From the NCBI GenBank assembly GCA_035772785.1, contig JAOCPU010000004.1:806001-870000 (forward strand): DNA of 64,000 bases, read 5' to 3'. Of the stretch, positions 51,143-61,454 are shown one piece after another. Position numbers and translations under genes: made by a program. Source of the DNA: Phlebiopsis flavidoalba (lineage: Eukaryota; Basidiomycota; Agaricomycetes; Polyporales; Phanerochaetaceae). How positions within the stretch are numbered: the stretch's first letter is position 1; each line of letters opens with the position of its first letter. The notes below the pieces were generated by a model. It saw only the letters and a list, made by a program, of their open reading frames with translations, was not told the DNA's origin and searched no databases.

Positions 51143-53132
51143 TCAACGCGCGGGTCCTCTCGAGGAGTAGCTCGCGGTACGCACGTGATGAACTGAGCCG
51201 AGCGCGTCGAACTTCTTGAGGAGCCTGCCGACTCGGTTGCTGAGCTCGGCGAAGTTGTTGGCGTCATCTAGACTCTCTTGCGCCGGAGATGACGTAGAGA
51301 GAACAGGGTGCACGAAGGGAGAAGGGAGAAGGAGGGGCGCGCCAGCACCGGTGTCCGGGTGGTCCTCGGGGGAAGGTGAGAAGCTACCGGGGGGAGATGT
51401 CGCTTTCGCCGTGTAGGACGAATTGGGCCAGTGATACAGCAGGGGGTGACACGATGGAACGAGGGGATTTGGGCTTCGCGATGGTTTGAGTGAGTGCGTC
51501 GACAGATTCGCGAGGAGGGATGACTGGAGAAGGAGAACATTGAACGGAGACGGTGTTAAGCTCGCGAGGTGGAGTCTGCGGGGAGCACTGGACAGATGCG
51601 CAATTGTACGACCGTGGAGGAGTCTGCGGAGAAAAACTGTGTTGCGGGCGTCGGCCAGGATCCGAGGCGGGGTGATGGGCGGGTTGCATTGGATCTCAAC
51701 GTCAGCAGTGTCTGGGTTCAAAAGCGCATGCGCGTTCGCCAACTCGCGAGACAACGATTTAGTTGACAAGTTCGCAAGCGCCAGCCGTTTTGACAAGATC
51801 AATTTCAACCTCCAGAGCACAAGGAGAACGTCAGCCACAGGAAGTTCGAAGTCACAAGCCAAGAAGCGAGACTCGACACCGGAAATAAGACGCCAAGAAT
51901 CTCTGTGAGGCCGCATGTCGAGCCTTGACCGAGTCGTGGTACATGCGGTCTGTACTTGAGAGCTTCCGCCTCCAGAGTGTCGCACCGATGAGTAATCTGG
52001 TGGAGCTCCTCTTCCAGGTCCTTGCTGCGGCCAAGGTATCGGACGAGCCTTCGGTTTGCATCGATCCTTCGGTCGGACAAGTTCCTGAAACGCGATAGAA
52101 CCGTATTCTTCGCACGCAGAGCGGATTGAGCGCGACCAGCAAGGTTATGACAGGATCCGTGAAGCATGGCGATGAGTAATAGTAGCCGACGAGTAGTGTA
52201 AGCGTGCCGTTTCTCCACCGATTTAAACTTGAGTTCCGTGACTCGACATAGCTCCCGGTTGGTGCCCTTGTAGTCTTTGATCTGTTTTTGCAGGTGCGAG
52301 ATCGTAGTGGCGTATCTTTGCTTGTTGGTCCGCGAAATCCTTAGATGTCGCTTTCGATTTCTCCAGTGCATCCTCCTTGTCCCTGAGTTTCGCGACTAGT
52401 TCCCGAATGCGCGCGCCAGCCTTGTCTAGTTCAGGTATGCGCATGAGACGCAGTAGTCGCGTTGTTCAGCCACAAGTGCAAGAAGCTCCGCCCCGCTGTT
52501 CCACGACAGATCTATTGAGGTCATCGTTCTCCTCGCTTTGTCGGTCTAGGTTTTCGTGAAGATCCGTTCTCTCGGTCAGCGAGGGTTTCGCGAAGTCGAA
52601 CTTCTAAGGCTGCCTTTTCCCGGCGTAGTAGTTTAAGGTCGAATTGGGCAGAGGAGCTATCCATTCCAATGCGCGTAACGTCCTTGTTGTGCTTTGCGTT
52701 CGGTAGCGAGCTGTAGTCGCATTTCTTCATGTACTTGATCTAGAACGTGCTCTTCCTCAGTCCGAAGGTCAAAGAGCTAGGAGAATGAGGCAGGTGAACA
52801 AACGAAACCCAGGTAAAAGTAAATGGCTTACTTGAGTAATATCGCGCGTCAAGTCGAAGAATCTTCGTGGACACACGGCTGGCCTCGCACACGCGAGACG
52901 AACGCCAAGAACCGGATTGGGAAGACGAAAGATAGACACAAGAATCTCCAGTACTAGGCGAATTGAGTAGCATAGAACATGAGATCGTTTGAACGATGAT
53001 AGCTGTGAGCCTGTGAGCCGAAAAAAAAAGCTGTGTCGAACGAGTGCAAAGCGTACCTCGCGAGAATCTTCTATCGAGCAACAGAACACTAGAAGGAGTG
53101 GTATCCAGAGCGGTGACCAGAGTTGATTCCAT
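51143..53132 (-). CDS. coiled-coil protein of unknown function
   Basis: The ATG at 53132 (MESTLVTALDTTPSS) opens a short exon with a GTACGC donor. Later exons give RFFDLTRDITQ, a good intron at about 52777-52831, then a long heptad-like, charged region: LFDLRTEEEHVLDQVHEEM, FDLKLLRREKAALEVRLRET, IPELDKAGARIRELVAKL, DKEDALEKSKATSKDFADQQ and ISHLQKQIKDYKGTNRELC. A further helical part follows (RFRNLSDRRIDANRRLVRYL, KDLEEELHQITHRCDTLEAE). The C-terminal third is Pro/Ser-rich (PPRSYNCASVQCSPQTPPRE) and ends with ELSNRVGRLLKKFDALGSVH and a stop at 51143. At least six frame changes are needed. Coiled coils suggest a scaffold or cytoskeletal partner, but I recognise no family. Confidence 0.6.
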
Positions 53133-53304
53133 GATAAGAAGTCGGGTAGAGACATGCTAGCATGCCAAGTTGACAAAGGAGTGAATGGGCAAGAGTACAC
53201 AGCCCAAAGAACCAAGAAACGAGCGTGAAGGAGCGAGGACAAGACCAAGCTTGAGACCAAGACGTGTTAGCGCCCGCTTTGCTGGGCCAAGAATGTAATT
53301 CTCG
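53133..53304. other. upstream flank of coiled-coil gene
   Basis: Promoter region of the minus-strand gene, ending at the left copy of the 9-base direct repeat TAATTCTCG (53296-53304). Confidence 0.4.
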
Positions 53305-54662
53305 GATGGTTTAACAATCTGGCTTGGGGTGTAACTTAAGTTAACTTGCGCTGGCTTGTGGTGGCTTAAGCCAGCTTAAGTTACTTACGCTAACTTAAGC
53401 GCGTCCAAGTAACTTGAAGCCAACCCGAAGCCAAATTGTCGCGCGCGAGCTTGAGCGTACTTGAGCGTACTTGGCCAAACCTTTTCGTATTCTGTCATCA
53501 CCCGCGATAGACTGGGCATGAGCAGGCATGAATGGTCTAGTATTTCAAAGCTGGATGTGCCCGAATATCTTAAAATGCTGAAGATGGCATACATGCAACG
53601 GAAAGGTTCATTTTCATTGAGAATATTAAATAAATTGATATGTAACTGAAATCAAGTTGTTTTGCGTGGTAAATCTTCCTTGTTCTCAAGTTTGACATAC
53701 TGTATTGACTCTCACACTTGGAGGAAAGGTTTTAACATGAATACTCCTTGAATCTCAGTCAGTGGCTTGAAAAGCGAGTGAACATGGAGTTTTTGGCGCA
53801 ATAAAACACACCAAGGGAGACAAGCCAGCGGAGATCAAACCAAGTTGGCGTAAGTAAGCGGGGTTTCAATGAAGTGATCCCAAGTTAGCGTAAGCAAGCG
53901 GGGATTGAAACCTAAGCCCGCACTCAAGCACTCGCGCGCGTAGAGGACGCAGCAACATGCTACAGCTGACAGATGAGTTCTGCGAAAATGAGTCGTCTAA
54001 AGGTGTCCCGAGATGCTATAAGCCCATCCCGCATTCCCGTGTCGTGGCATCAAGGCACACCTAGCCGGGGCTGGTAAGATCTATGCCACTGGTGCTCGCA
54101 TTTTCTCGCCCATGGTATCGCTTGCACATACTCACTGCATTAACTTGAGGCGTACTTGGGCTAACTTCGAGCTACTTACGCAAGCTTAAGCTCACAAGTC
54201 AGCAGAAGCTAGCACAAGTACGCCAAGTAACTTGCAGAAACTCCGCTAACTTGAAACAACTTCGGATCACAAATGGCTAACTTGGCGCTTGGAAGGCCAT
54301 TTTAGGGAAGAGATTGGGTCAGAATCACCGAACAACTACATGAGAAATCGTCAGGAATTCCATGAATTTGACCCAGTGCCCTCTCAATGCGGTCGTGATC
54401 GGATTACCTTCTCTGCTAAATATCTCGCGCTTTAGTGCGAATGTAAGCAGCGGTGTCGAGAGGTCCTCAAAAAAAGCGAAAAAAATACACAAGCCTTATG
54501 AAAGTACTATGGTCATGATGCGCCACAATAAATGATGCTAAGGGTAGCCAGAGCTCACCAAACGTCGCTTGCCGTTGCGTGAGCGGAGGCAAGTTAGCTC
54601 AAGCAAGCGCTTATTCTCAAGTTAACTTGAAGCCAGCGCTTCAAGTAACTTTGCGCACCCTC
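53305..54662. mobile_element. candidate non-autonomous DNA transposon
   Basis: A 1358-base segment is bounded by direct copies of TAATTCTCG (53296-53304 and 54663-54671), a possible 9-bp target-site duplication. Its outer ends are weak inverted matches (GATGGT on the left, GAGGGT as the reverse complement on the right). Inside each end are clustered short words in opposite orientation: GCGCTGGCTT at 53349 faces AAGCCAGCGC at 54630, and AAGTTAACTT occurs at both ends. Related words built on CTTAAG, AAGTTAGC and GTAAGYAAGCGGGG recur at 53330-53470, 53845-53900, 54140-54290 and 54590-54650. No transposase frame is present. Subterminal repeats and a 9-bp duplication suit a Mutator-like or similar cut-and-paste element; the superfamily is not determined. 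Confidence 0.5.
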
Positions 54663-54671
54663 TAATTCTCG

Positions 54672-54813
54672 CAGATTACTCCATATCAGGGCATAGCAAG
54701 CTCAAACTTGACCATCATTTGGTTCCGCTCCAAGAAGCCGTTGCAGAGTAGACCCGCTCCGCACCACGAATGACATCGCCGAGTCCCACTTGCGGACGCT
54801 TGTGGACCCACCT
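54672..54813. other. short upstream spacer
   Basis: Sequence between the right flank of the candidate transposon and the TATA box of the next gene. Confidence 0.4.
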
Positions 54814-54819
54814 TATAAA
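54814..54819 (+). promoter_or_regulatory. TATA box of the membrane-protein gene
   Basis: TATAAA lies 65 bases before the ATG at 54879, at a suitable distance for a core promoter. Confidence 0.5.
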
Positions 54820-54878
54820 GCCTTTCGGTATGTAGAGATGTCTCGACGAACCCCTCTTTGCTTTCCCCACCGTCGACA

Positions 54879-55480
54879 ATGTCTGTTCTGTCGACCTCCA
54901 CATTACTTTTGACCTGCTTCGCCGGGCAGCCTCCGCACAGTATGGGTACCCATACTACAACAGACACCGGCTAGCAAGCTGGGGCCATCGCAGGCATAGT
55001 CATCGGTCAGTTCCGTCGGGTTATAGTTCTCAGAGTTCAGCTCGCTGACTTTTACTCCGGCAGCTTGCGCAGCAGGATTGTTCATACTCCTTGTCCTCTG
55101 CACGATGGGCATGCGCCGTCGCCGCGGCGCGCAAAACCTTCCTACCCGGCCCAGGCGGCGGATTCATGCGCATCAACCGCCCCGTGGGGTGGCACCACAA
55201 CATACAACCAAGGTGCCTACCACCAAGGCGATACAACCAGAGTCCTACGGCGGCGGCGCTGGGTACCAGCCGGGCTTCCAGCAGACGGGAACCTGGGCCG
55301 CAGATGCAGTCGAGCTACAAAGCACTCCGACACCGGTAGCCCCCGTTCCCCCGCCGTACCCCGGCAAGGAGACGTTTACCCTGGCCAGCCAATGGGCAAC
55401 AGCGCGCCACATCGCCCGGGGGCTTTGCACCCCCTCCTGGCCCGCCCCCTACCGGCCCCCTGTGCACTCCAACGATGTGA
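54879..55480 (+). CDS. single-pass membrane protein with Pro/Tyr-rich tail
   Basis: Exon 1 starts MSVLSTSTLLLTCF and ends AGAIAGIVIG, the start of a transmembrane helix. After an intron (about 54999-55056) the helix continues CAAGLFILLVLCTMGM and stops at the basic anchor RRRRG. The cytoplasmic tail is rich in Pro, Gly, Gln and Tyr (YNQGAYHQGD, GYQPGFQQTG, VPPPYPGKE) and ends GFAPPPGPPPTGPLCTPTM with TGA at 55478-55480. This layout (Ser/Thr-rich outside, Gly-rich helix, RRRR, PPxY-type tail) is common in uncharacterised agaricomycete proteins. An in-frame TAG occurs before AGAIAGIV, which a local indel pair would remove. The tail also changes frame several times. Role unknown; a PPPY motif could bind WW domains (inference). 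Confidence 0.55.
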
Positions 55481-56133
55481 GTACCACCACGATGCCACTC
55501 ATCCGACGATCTTCCTGACAGCTTGCGCGGTAGGGTCGTGGCCGCTATGGATGGTTCGGCAACAACCGATAAATGCGAAGAAGAGACCCAAATGATAATG
55601 ATACCCTGTACTCTGCGCGCTCCTAGTTTCAAACGACATGCTCATTGCGCTCATCCACTCGAAATGTATTTTGCCTCCGCAGGACTGTAGCATATGATCT
55701 TGATTTCGTAATACACGAAACTACTCTACTGTACATTGTCATGCGAATATCGACACCATGCTATCTGCTCGCGACGGACGGTATGGTAATGTGCAGGTCC
55801 ACACCACCTAACATACACGCTTGTGTGCCAATTCACAACCACTAGGAACGGCCCTCACGAGCACAGAGCACGCACTGTTGAGGTGGTGGACCCATTCACG
55901 ACCAAAAATTTATATACCAGCGGGCTAGGACACAATCTAGGAGGCGCTTAAACAGTAGCGTGTGCGCATACATAAAGTCCCACCGAATCCTCTGTATAAG
56001 TATAAAGATACAAGCTACAATCACAAAAAAGGCAGTTCCAAAAAGACGAAAAGAACGAATTTTTTACACCGACGACCTCGCACCAAAAAAAGTCCAGAGA
56101 GCGAACGAGCGAACGAAAGATTCTCTCTCGACT
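55481..56133. other. intergenic, convergent 3' ends
   Basis: Sequence between the membrane-protein gene (+) and the end of the transcription-factor gene (-). A+T-rich compared with what follows, with no coding signal. Confidence 0.45.
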
Positions 56134-59100
56134 CTAATACGGCCTCTGCTGGCCCTGCGGCGGCGGCGGCGCCCCCGCACCAGGAGGCGCAGACATCCCC
56201 TCCAAAAACCCGCTCTCGTGCATAAAGCTCGTCCACCGGTCCTCCAACCGCGAATCGCGCGCCGCGAGTCCCAGATTCACCAGCTCCGGCGGCGGCGGGA
56301 CATAACGCGTGCCTCCCCCCTTGCGCCGCCGCCGCTGCCTCCTGCGCAGCGCTGTAGCCAGCAGACGACGGCTCGGGCGGCGAGTGGTACGGCAGCATCT
56401 CGGGTGCGTAGGCGTACGGCCGGCCGGGCGACGTGCGCCGGGCGGCGGCGGGCCCTGTTGCCAGTACGGCACCCTGCGGCGGCTGGCCTTGGGGCTAGGT
56501 GGTGCGGGTACGGCGAGGACGCGGCGGGGTAGAACGCCTCGGCGCGCTCGTAGGCGGGGTACGCGGCGCCCGGGAGCCACTTCGCGTTTGCGGGGGGCGG
56601 GGGTGGCGGCGGCGCTCCCTCGGGCGCGCGGAGCGGCAGGGGAGCGCGGGGGAGCGTCGGGGGGTAGATGGCAGGGGCGGGGCTCGCGCGCGGCGGCGTA
56701 GCTCGGGGGCGAGGGCGTGTATGCGTGCTGGAGGAGTGTGTGTCGGACGCGTGAGAGGACGGGCGACGGGCGAGGGGCGCTTGGAGGACGCGAGAAAGGG
56801 TCAACGAGTCTTTTCGCTGCGTGCCTGCGAAGATTACGTCGAGCTCGTCGTCGAGTGCGTCGGGCTGACGATCGCACCAGAGGCGCGCGCGTCGCGATCT
56901 TCTGAGGACCTATGTGGGTCGTGGGTCGCGGTGCTCAGCGCGGCGTGTGCTTTGTCGCGGAGTCTATTTTACTGGATAGGGCTGGGTCGCGGGGTTAGCA
57001 GGCGTACAGACATTTGAATGCGTGGGGCGCGCTTAAAACGAAAAACAAAAGGGCTTTGGCGGCACGCCGACTGTGCGTAGCCTGGCTTTGTGGGTTGCTT
57101 TTTCGAATAATTCGCAGGCCGATATCTAGCTGCTGGACCGCGCGAACCTGCAAGGGGCGAACGGGCGGGTCCCCTCGTCACAACCGTCCCAAAGACGACC
57201 TGTACCCAACCCCAATCAACAACTTCACGGATTGTCCGGGTTGCCCGTATGATAAAAGGGAACACCACCGTCGCGGAGAACGCATACTACTCCATATCAC
57301 CAGATGCGCGAGCACACCGCGGGGTAGATATCAAACTGATTCTTGATCGTCTTGAGAATCGTGACCGACAACGCGCGGTAGCTCGCGAGGAACGACGCCG
57401 CATTAGGCGCTAGGGCGCAGCGGATTGCTCGGGCAGTCAATAATCGCCTGTGCAAAAAGCTACGATGGATCCACAGGCAGCACTACTCCCCATCAGCCTC
57501 TTCCTCCTTCACAGTTGAGACTACGACACTCACCGATCTCGCGGAAATGCGACATCACCCATGCGCCCGAAGGATATCGACATCGGCACGGGCGGCGCGC
57601 CCTCGTCCTCGGCGGGCGGATGTCCTCGACGACGGCGACGACGTCCGGCGGCACGGGAAACTCGCGCACCTTGCGGTCGAGCTCCATGATCGCGGCGTAG
57701 CTCGGCGGCTCGGCGGCCAGCGCGCGCGCTGGCGACCTCTGCGACGCACTCTCGAATGCGAAGCGCGGCGCGAGGTGGTCGTCTGCATCCATCTTTGTTA
57801 GAGCGCGTATATATATGTTGTGGGTGAAATGGGGCGTACAGGGCCGCGAGTCTTCGTCGTCGTCGCCGTCTTTGGACGGTGAGTGAGGGGAACTTGCAGT
57901 CGATGTATTCGCGCGAGAAGGACGGCGGGCGGCCAGTCGTCAGGCTCTGCGTTGCGTTAAGCACAAAAATTCGGTGGGAAGGAAGGGGGAAGACGTACCT
58001 GCCAGACGTCGGAGACGAAGAGGTCCCAGAAAAAGGATGCGGCGCCGCTCGACGACGTTAGTCAGGGAGGCCCCAGCGTGCGCTGCTGTCACGATCTACG
58101 GGCGGGTGGGTGTGAGTATATGCGCTGGTGTTTACCTGTGTGTAGAGGGGTATATCTCACGTAGACCGATCTAAATCATACGTCAGACACGCAAAAACGG
58201 AGAGAAAAAAGAAGGCACGCACACACTCTGTGCGAGCTGCGCGGAGAGCGTGACGATAGGCGACACAGCTGCTCTCCATCGAGGCCCTCGCCGCTCCGGT
58301 GGTCGTTCCCCTTCCCCACACATTGGCGGTGTACACGCTGAGCAGGTAGAGCGCCTGGATCGCGACGAGCGACGGCTTTTCGAGCACCGGCTGGAGACAC
58401 AGCGCCGCGCCTTTGCGAGGATCTGGTAGTGCTCCGCCTCGGCGAATTTGTAACGGCTCCTGGCTGAGGTACCTGTTGAGCCGCGCCCGACGGCAAAGAT
58501 TGAGAAAGAGCAGCGCGAGGTCGTGCGTCACGGGCCGCTGTAGTCCTGTAACGGGTCCGCCGGGGCGGCGGCGGCGCGCGGCGTGCGTTTGTAGATCGCG
58601 GGCAGCATCTCGTCGACCTGCACTCCTGCGTGACGCTCTGGAAGAGCCAGGCGGCGTTCAACGCCGTACGACTGCGGCGCCGGGTGCGCCTGCGCGGTCC
58701 CACGGCGGGAGGTGCTCTCGATTGAGACGCGGCGCACGTCGCCCGGCGAGCCGAGCGGCGTGAAGGGGAACGCGACGCTGAAGCGCGTGAGCTCGCCGTG
58801 GATGGGCGGCGTCCCATCGAGTCTCTGTCGGACGTCGGGGCGTCCTCCGCACGCGCCGGCAACCAGTCTCCGCGGCCGTCCTGTGATGCTGTTCTCAGCT
58901 GGGATCTCCGCAACAAGGGGGCACGCGTACATAGAGCAGATACTGCGACAAACGGCGGCGTGATCAGGCGGTCAATGCGACGTGTGGGGCGGCGGTATTG
59001 CGGAGGATCTACGCACCTCTGCGCCGCCGGTGGGGGGCCGAAGAAGCGCGAGGACCCCCCCCCCCCCCCCGCCGTGCTCGGAGACGGAGAGCGTGCAAAG

Positions 59101-60031
59101 GCGTCGATGATGTCCGGCGGGCGGACGGCGGGCGCGGGCTCTGCGAGACCCGGCGCCATCTCGTACGTCCTCGTCCGCCTCGTGTGTTTTTGGCGTGCAT
59201 GAGCAGCAGGTCAACGTCGTGCGCAGCAACGCGGGTGCGGCTCGCGTGATTTGCTGCCGCGCGCCTGCAGGATCGCGAGCGCGTCCTCGAGCTGCCGCAC
59301 GCGCTCCTTCATCTTCCCGATGCGCTTGTGCAGATGCTCCGTCGCCGCCAGCACGACATCTGCACGTGGAATTAGCGTCAGCGGGGTCCCCACCCGGGTT
59401 CGGAGGCGGAAGCAGGGGCGCATATACCGCCACCTTAGTGGTCTGGTGCCCTGGCCAGGTGGCGAGACTGTGTCCTGTGTGCGGGGCGATTTATGTGAGC
59501 CCCACCTACCGCGCCGCTATGCGCTAAGTAAGCTTCTGTGTGGTAGACACGCACCGTTGGGACGAGAGGGCCGCGCAGGAGCCCCTGCGCTTCTTTGATG
59601 CGAGGTCAGCGTGGGGCTCATCCTCGGCTAGCAGCTGACGGGAGTGAACAAACCTGACTAGGATTGCATGGTGAATCGACTTGTTCGCAGCGAATCTGGC
59701 GGCAGCCGGGGGTGGGCCTATATGAGCACAACGCGAGCAAGACAGGGAGCCCGAAAGACGGTGCATCACGCTTGAGTCTGAAAGGCCAAGGTGCGGCGGG
59801 GGGAGGTGCGTCCATATAGGGAGTTATAGAGAGTGAGGAGGGTTGTGTGCGACGATTGATCGCACCTGCGGCACTCTGCGCATGATATCCCTCGCCTCTG
59901 CTTCGCTTCAGCTGCATCAATCTCGCGGGTGTGTGCGCTGTCTCGAATCTGTCTTCATCGAGGTCTTTCTTGGACGGGCGGCGGGCCTTTGTGGCGAGGA
60001 CAGGCTTTGTGTGGTTGTGTCCACGGTGCAT
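56134..60031 (-). CDS. Zn(II)2Cys6 transcription factor with fungal-specific domain
   Basis: The N-terminus (from 60031) leads to RSRG then ISCAECRR (about 59890), the first half of the zinc cluster. The second half follows in later exons: an IRC...C segment near 59680 and a KRRG...C segment near 59590, both blurred by indels. A coiled-coil dimerisation helix follows (VVLAATEHLHKRIGKMKERV, QLEDALAILQ, 59350-59270). The fungal_trans domain then appears as QVDEMLPAIYKRTPRAAAA, GAALCLQPVLEKPSLVAIQA, LYLLSVYTANVWG, FWDLFVSDVWQ, SLTTGRPPSFSREYIDCKFP, AEPPSYAAIMELDRKVREFP, FFAQAIIDCPSNPLRPS, ILKTIKNQFDIYPAVCSRIW and VFGTVVTRGP. The C-terminus is Pro/Ala-rich and ends with RYVPPPPELVNLGLAARDSR, a WTSFMHESGFLEG block and a stop at 56134. 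It should act in the nucleus; the target genes are unknown. Many introns and frameshifts are present. Confidence 0.85.
59055..59070. repeat. C16 homopolymer inside the transcription-factor gene
   Basis: Sixteen C on the plus strand read as glycine codons (TAGGGGGSSR) in the minus-strand gene, between the coiled coil and the fungal-specific domain. Confidence 0.9.
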
Positions 60032-61454
60032 GAGCGTATACGGGAAGTAGAGGTGGTTGCTACCAGAAGGGGGCAGGGCGAGCCAGGACGATCTGCCTTA
60101 TTTTGCTGCGGAAGTAGTGCTGTTTATCACGCAGAGGGTTGGGCCATCAGCCTATGGGACAGTTTACCCTGCCAAAGGGGCCTCACTTCTTTCCATCCTA
60201 CACATTTAACCGATCTCACCATCACGCACCTTTAAGGCAATCCTGATCGCCGAATCGACCCGGAGCCGAAGCCCATCAAAGTCTGGGAGACGGTATTCAT
60301 GAAAAACATGTCTTTATATATTCCTCGAACCATCACCCGCAGACAGTCCAGCAGAGGACATGCTGCGCACTGTGCATCCGTTGGACTCACACCGCAGTCG
60401 GGACTCGCGCATACACCCAGCTGCCCACCCAGCATACTATGGCGACCGCGGACATTGTGACTCGGGCCATGGCCCACATCAAGAGCCGTCTCTCTTGCGC
60501 CAGCAGCCACAGGTCAAATCCAACCCGCTCCAATGCTCCTCCTTGGCCAGCAGGCACACCGACGAATCAATGAAAAAAAAAAAAATGGGTGCCGACCACA
60601 TGCAAACGCAAAAAGTCGTCGCTGCTTCCGCCGGCGGCGCCACGAAGAGCCTGCATCTGCCGCAGCAACGAGCCCAGACCGCGTCCGCCGCCCGACGCGC
60701 AGCGAGCTTCGCCTCTCGGAACCGCACCCCGCCGGGCTAAACCGTCGGCCCGCCCCGCCCTGCGCGCACCGCCATGGGCACGCATCACGTTCCGCACGCT
60801 ACGACGAGGCACGGAACGAGGGTGCATAGGTCATGATGATGCACGGAGGCACGCGCGCGCGGTGTCCCATTGGCTGCGTGGCTGCATCTCCGAAGGCCCG
60901 ACGGTGGCACATTGCGCCTTGTCCGTGCTGGCTGACTCGCCCGTGGGCCTCGCCTCTGCCCCCCGCGACGGCCCCCGCCTGTTCGAGTGCGCCAAACGAA
61001 CCACCGCACGATGTGTACGCAGGAAAACAAGAAGCAGGCCCGCGGGCGGCCGACGCGGGAGGCACTCTATTAGCTCCGCCTGATAGGTGTATTTAGCTCG
61101 ACTGATCACTTGCCTCGCGTCGCACGCTAGAACCCCCCTCTGCGCGTGTGATGTGCGGTGAGATCTGGCTCGCCCGCTTCCCACCGGGCCCTCGCCCTAG
61201 CCGAGGCAGACAGACACGTAACCACCTCCAGACACGACATGTATCTTCCTGCGCGCACGGGGCATCTGCTATACACGGGTAGTAGTAGTAGTAGTATACA
61301 CACACCTTTGCAGCCAACAGACAATAGCAGAAAATAAAGAAAAGAGCAGAAACCAAAGAGGGGATATATCCAAAGCGCGAGTGAGATCCAAAGCAAGGAA
61401 TCCAGCAGCCACATCCGCCCCGGGACCAGCGCGCGGGGCAGCTCTACGGTAGTG
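60032..61454. other. spacer upstream of the transcription factor
   Basis: This holds the promoter of the minus-strand transcription factor and the 3' flank of the kinase gene. An A-run lies at about 60570-60584. Frames at 60589-61083 (+) and 61127-61573 (-) have no family motif and overlap others on the opposite strand. Confidence 0.4.
61280..61296. repeat. AGT trinucleotide microsatellite
   Basis: Five AGT units followed by a short CA run, in the 3' flank of the kinase gene. Confidence 0.85.
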
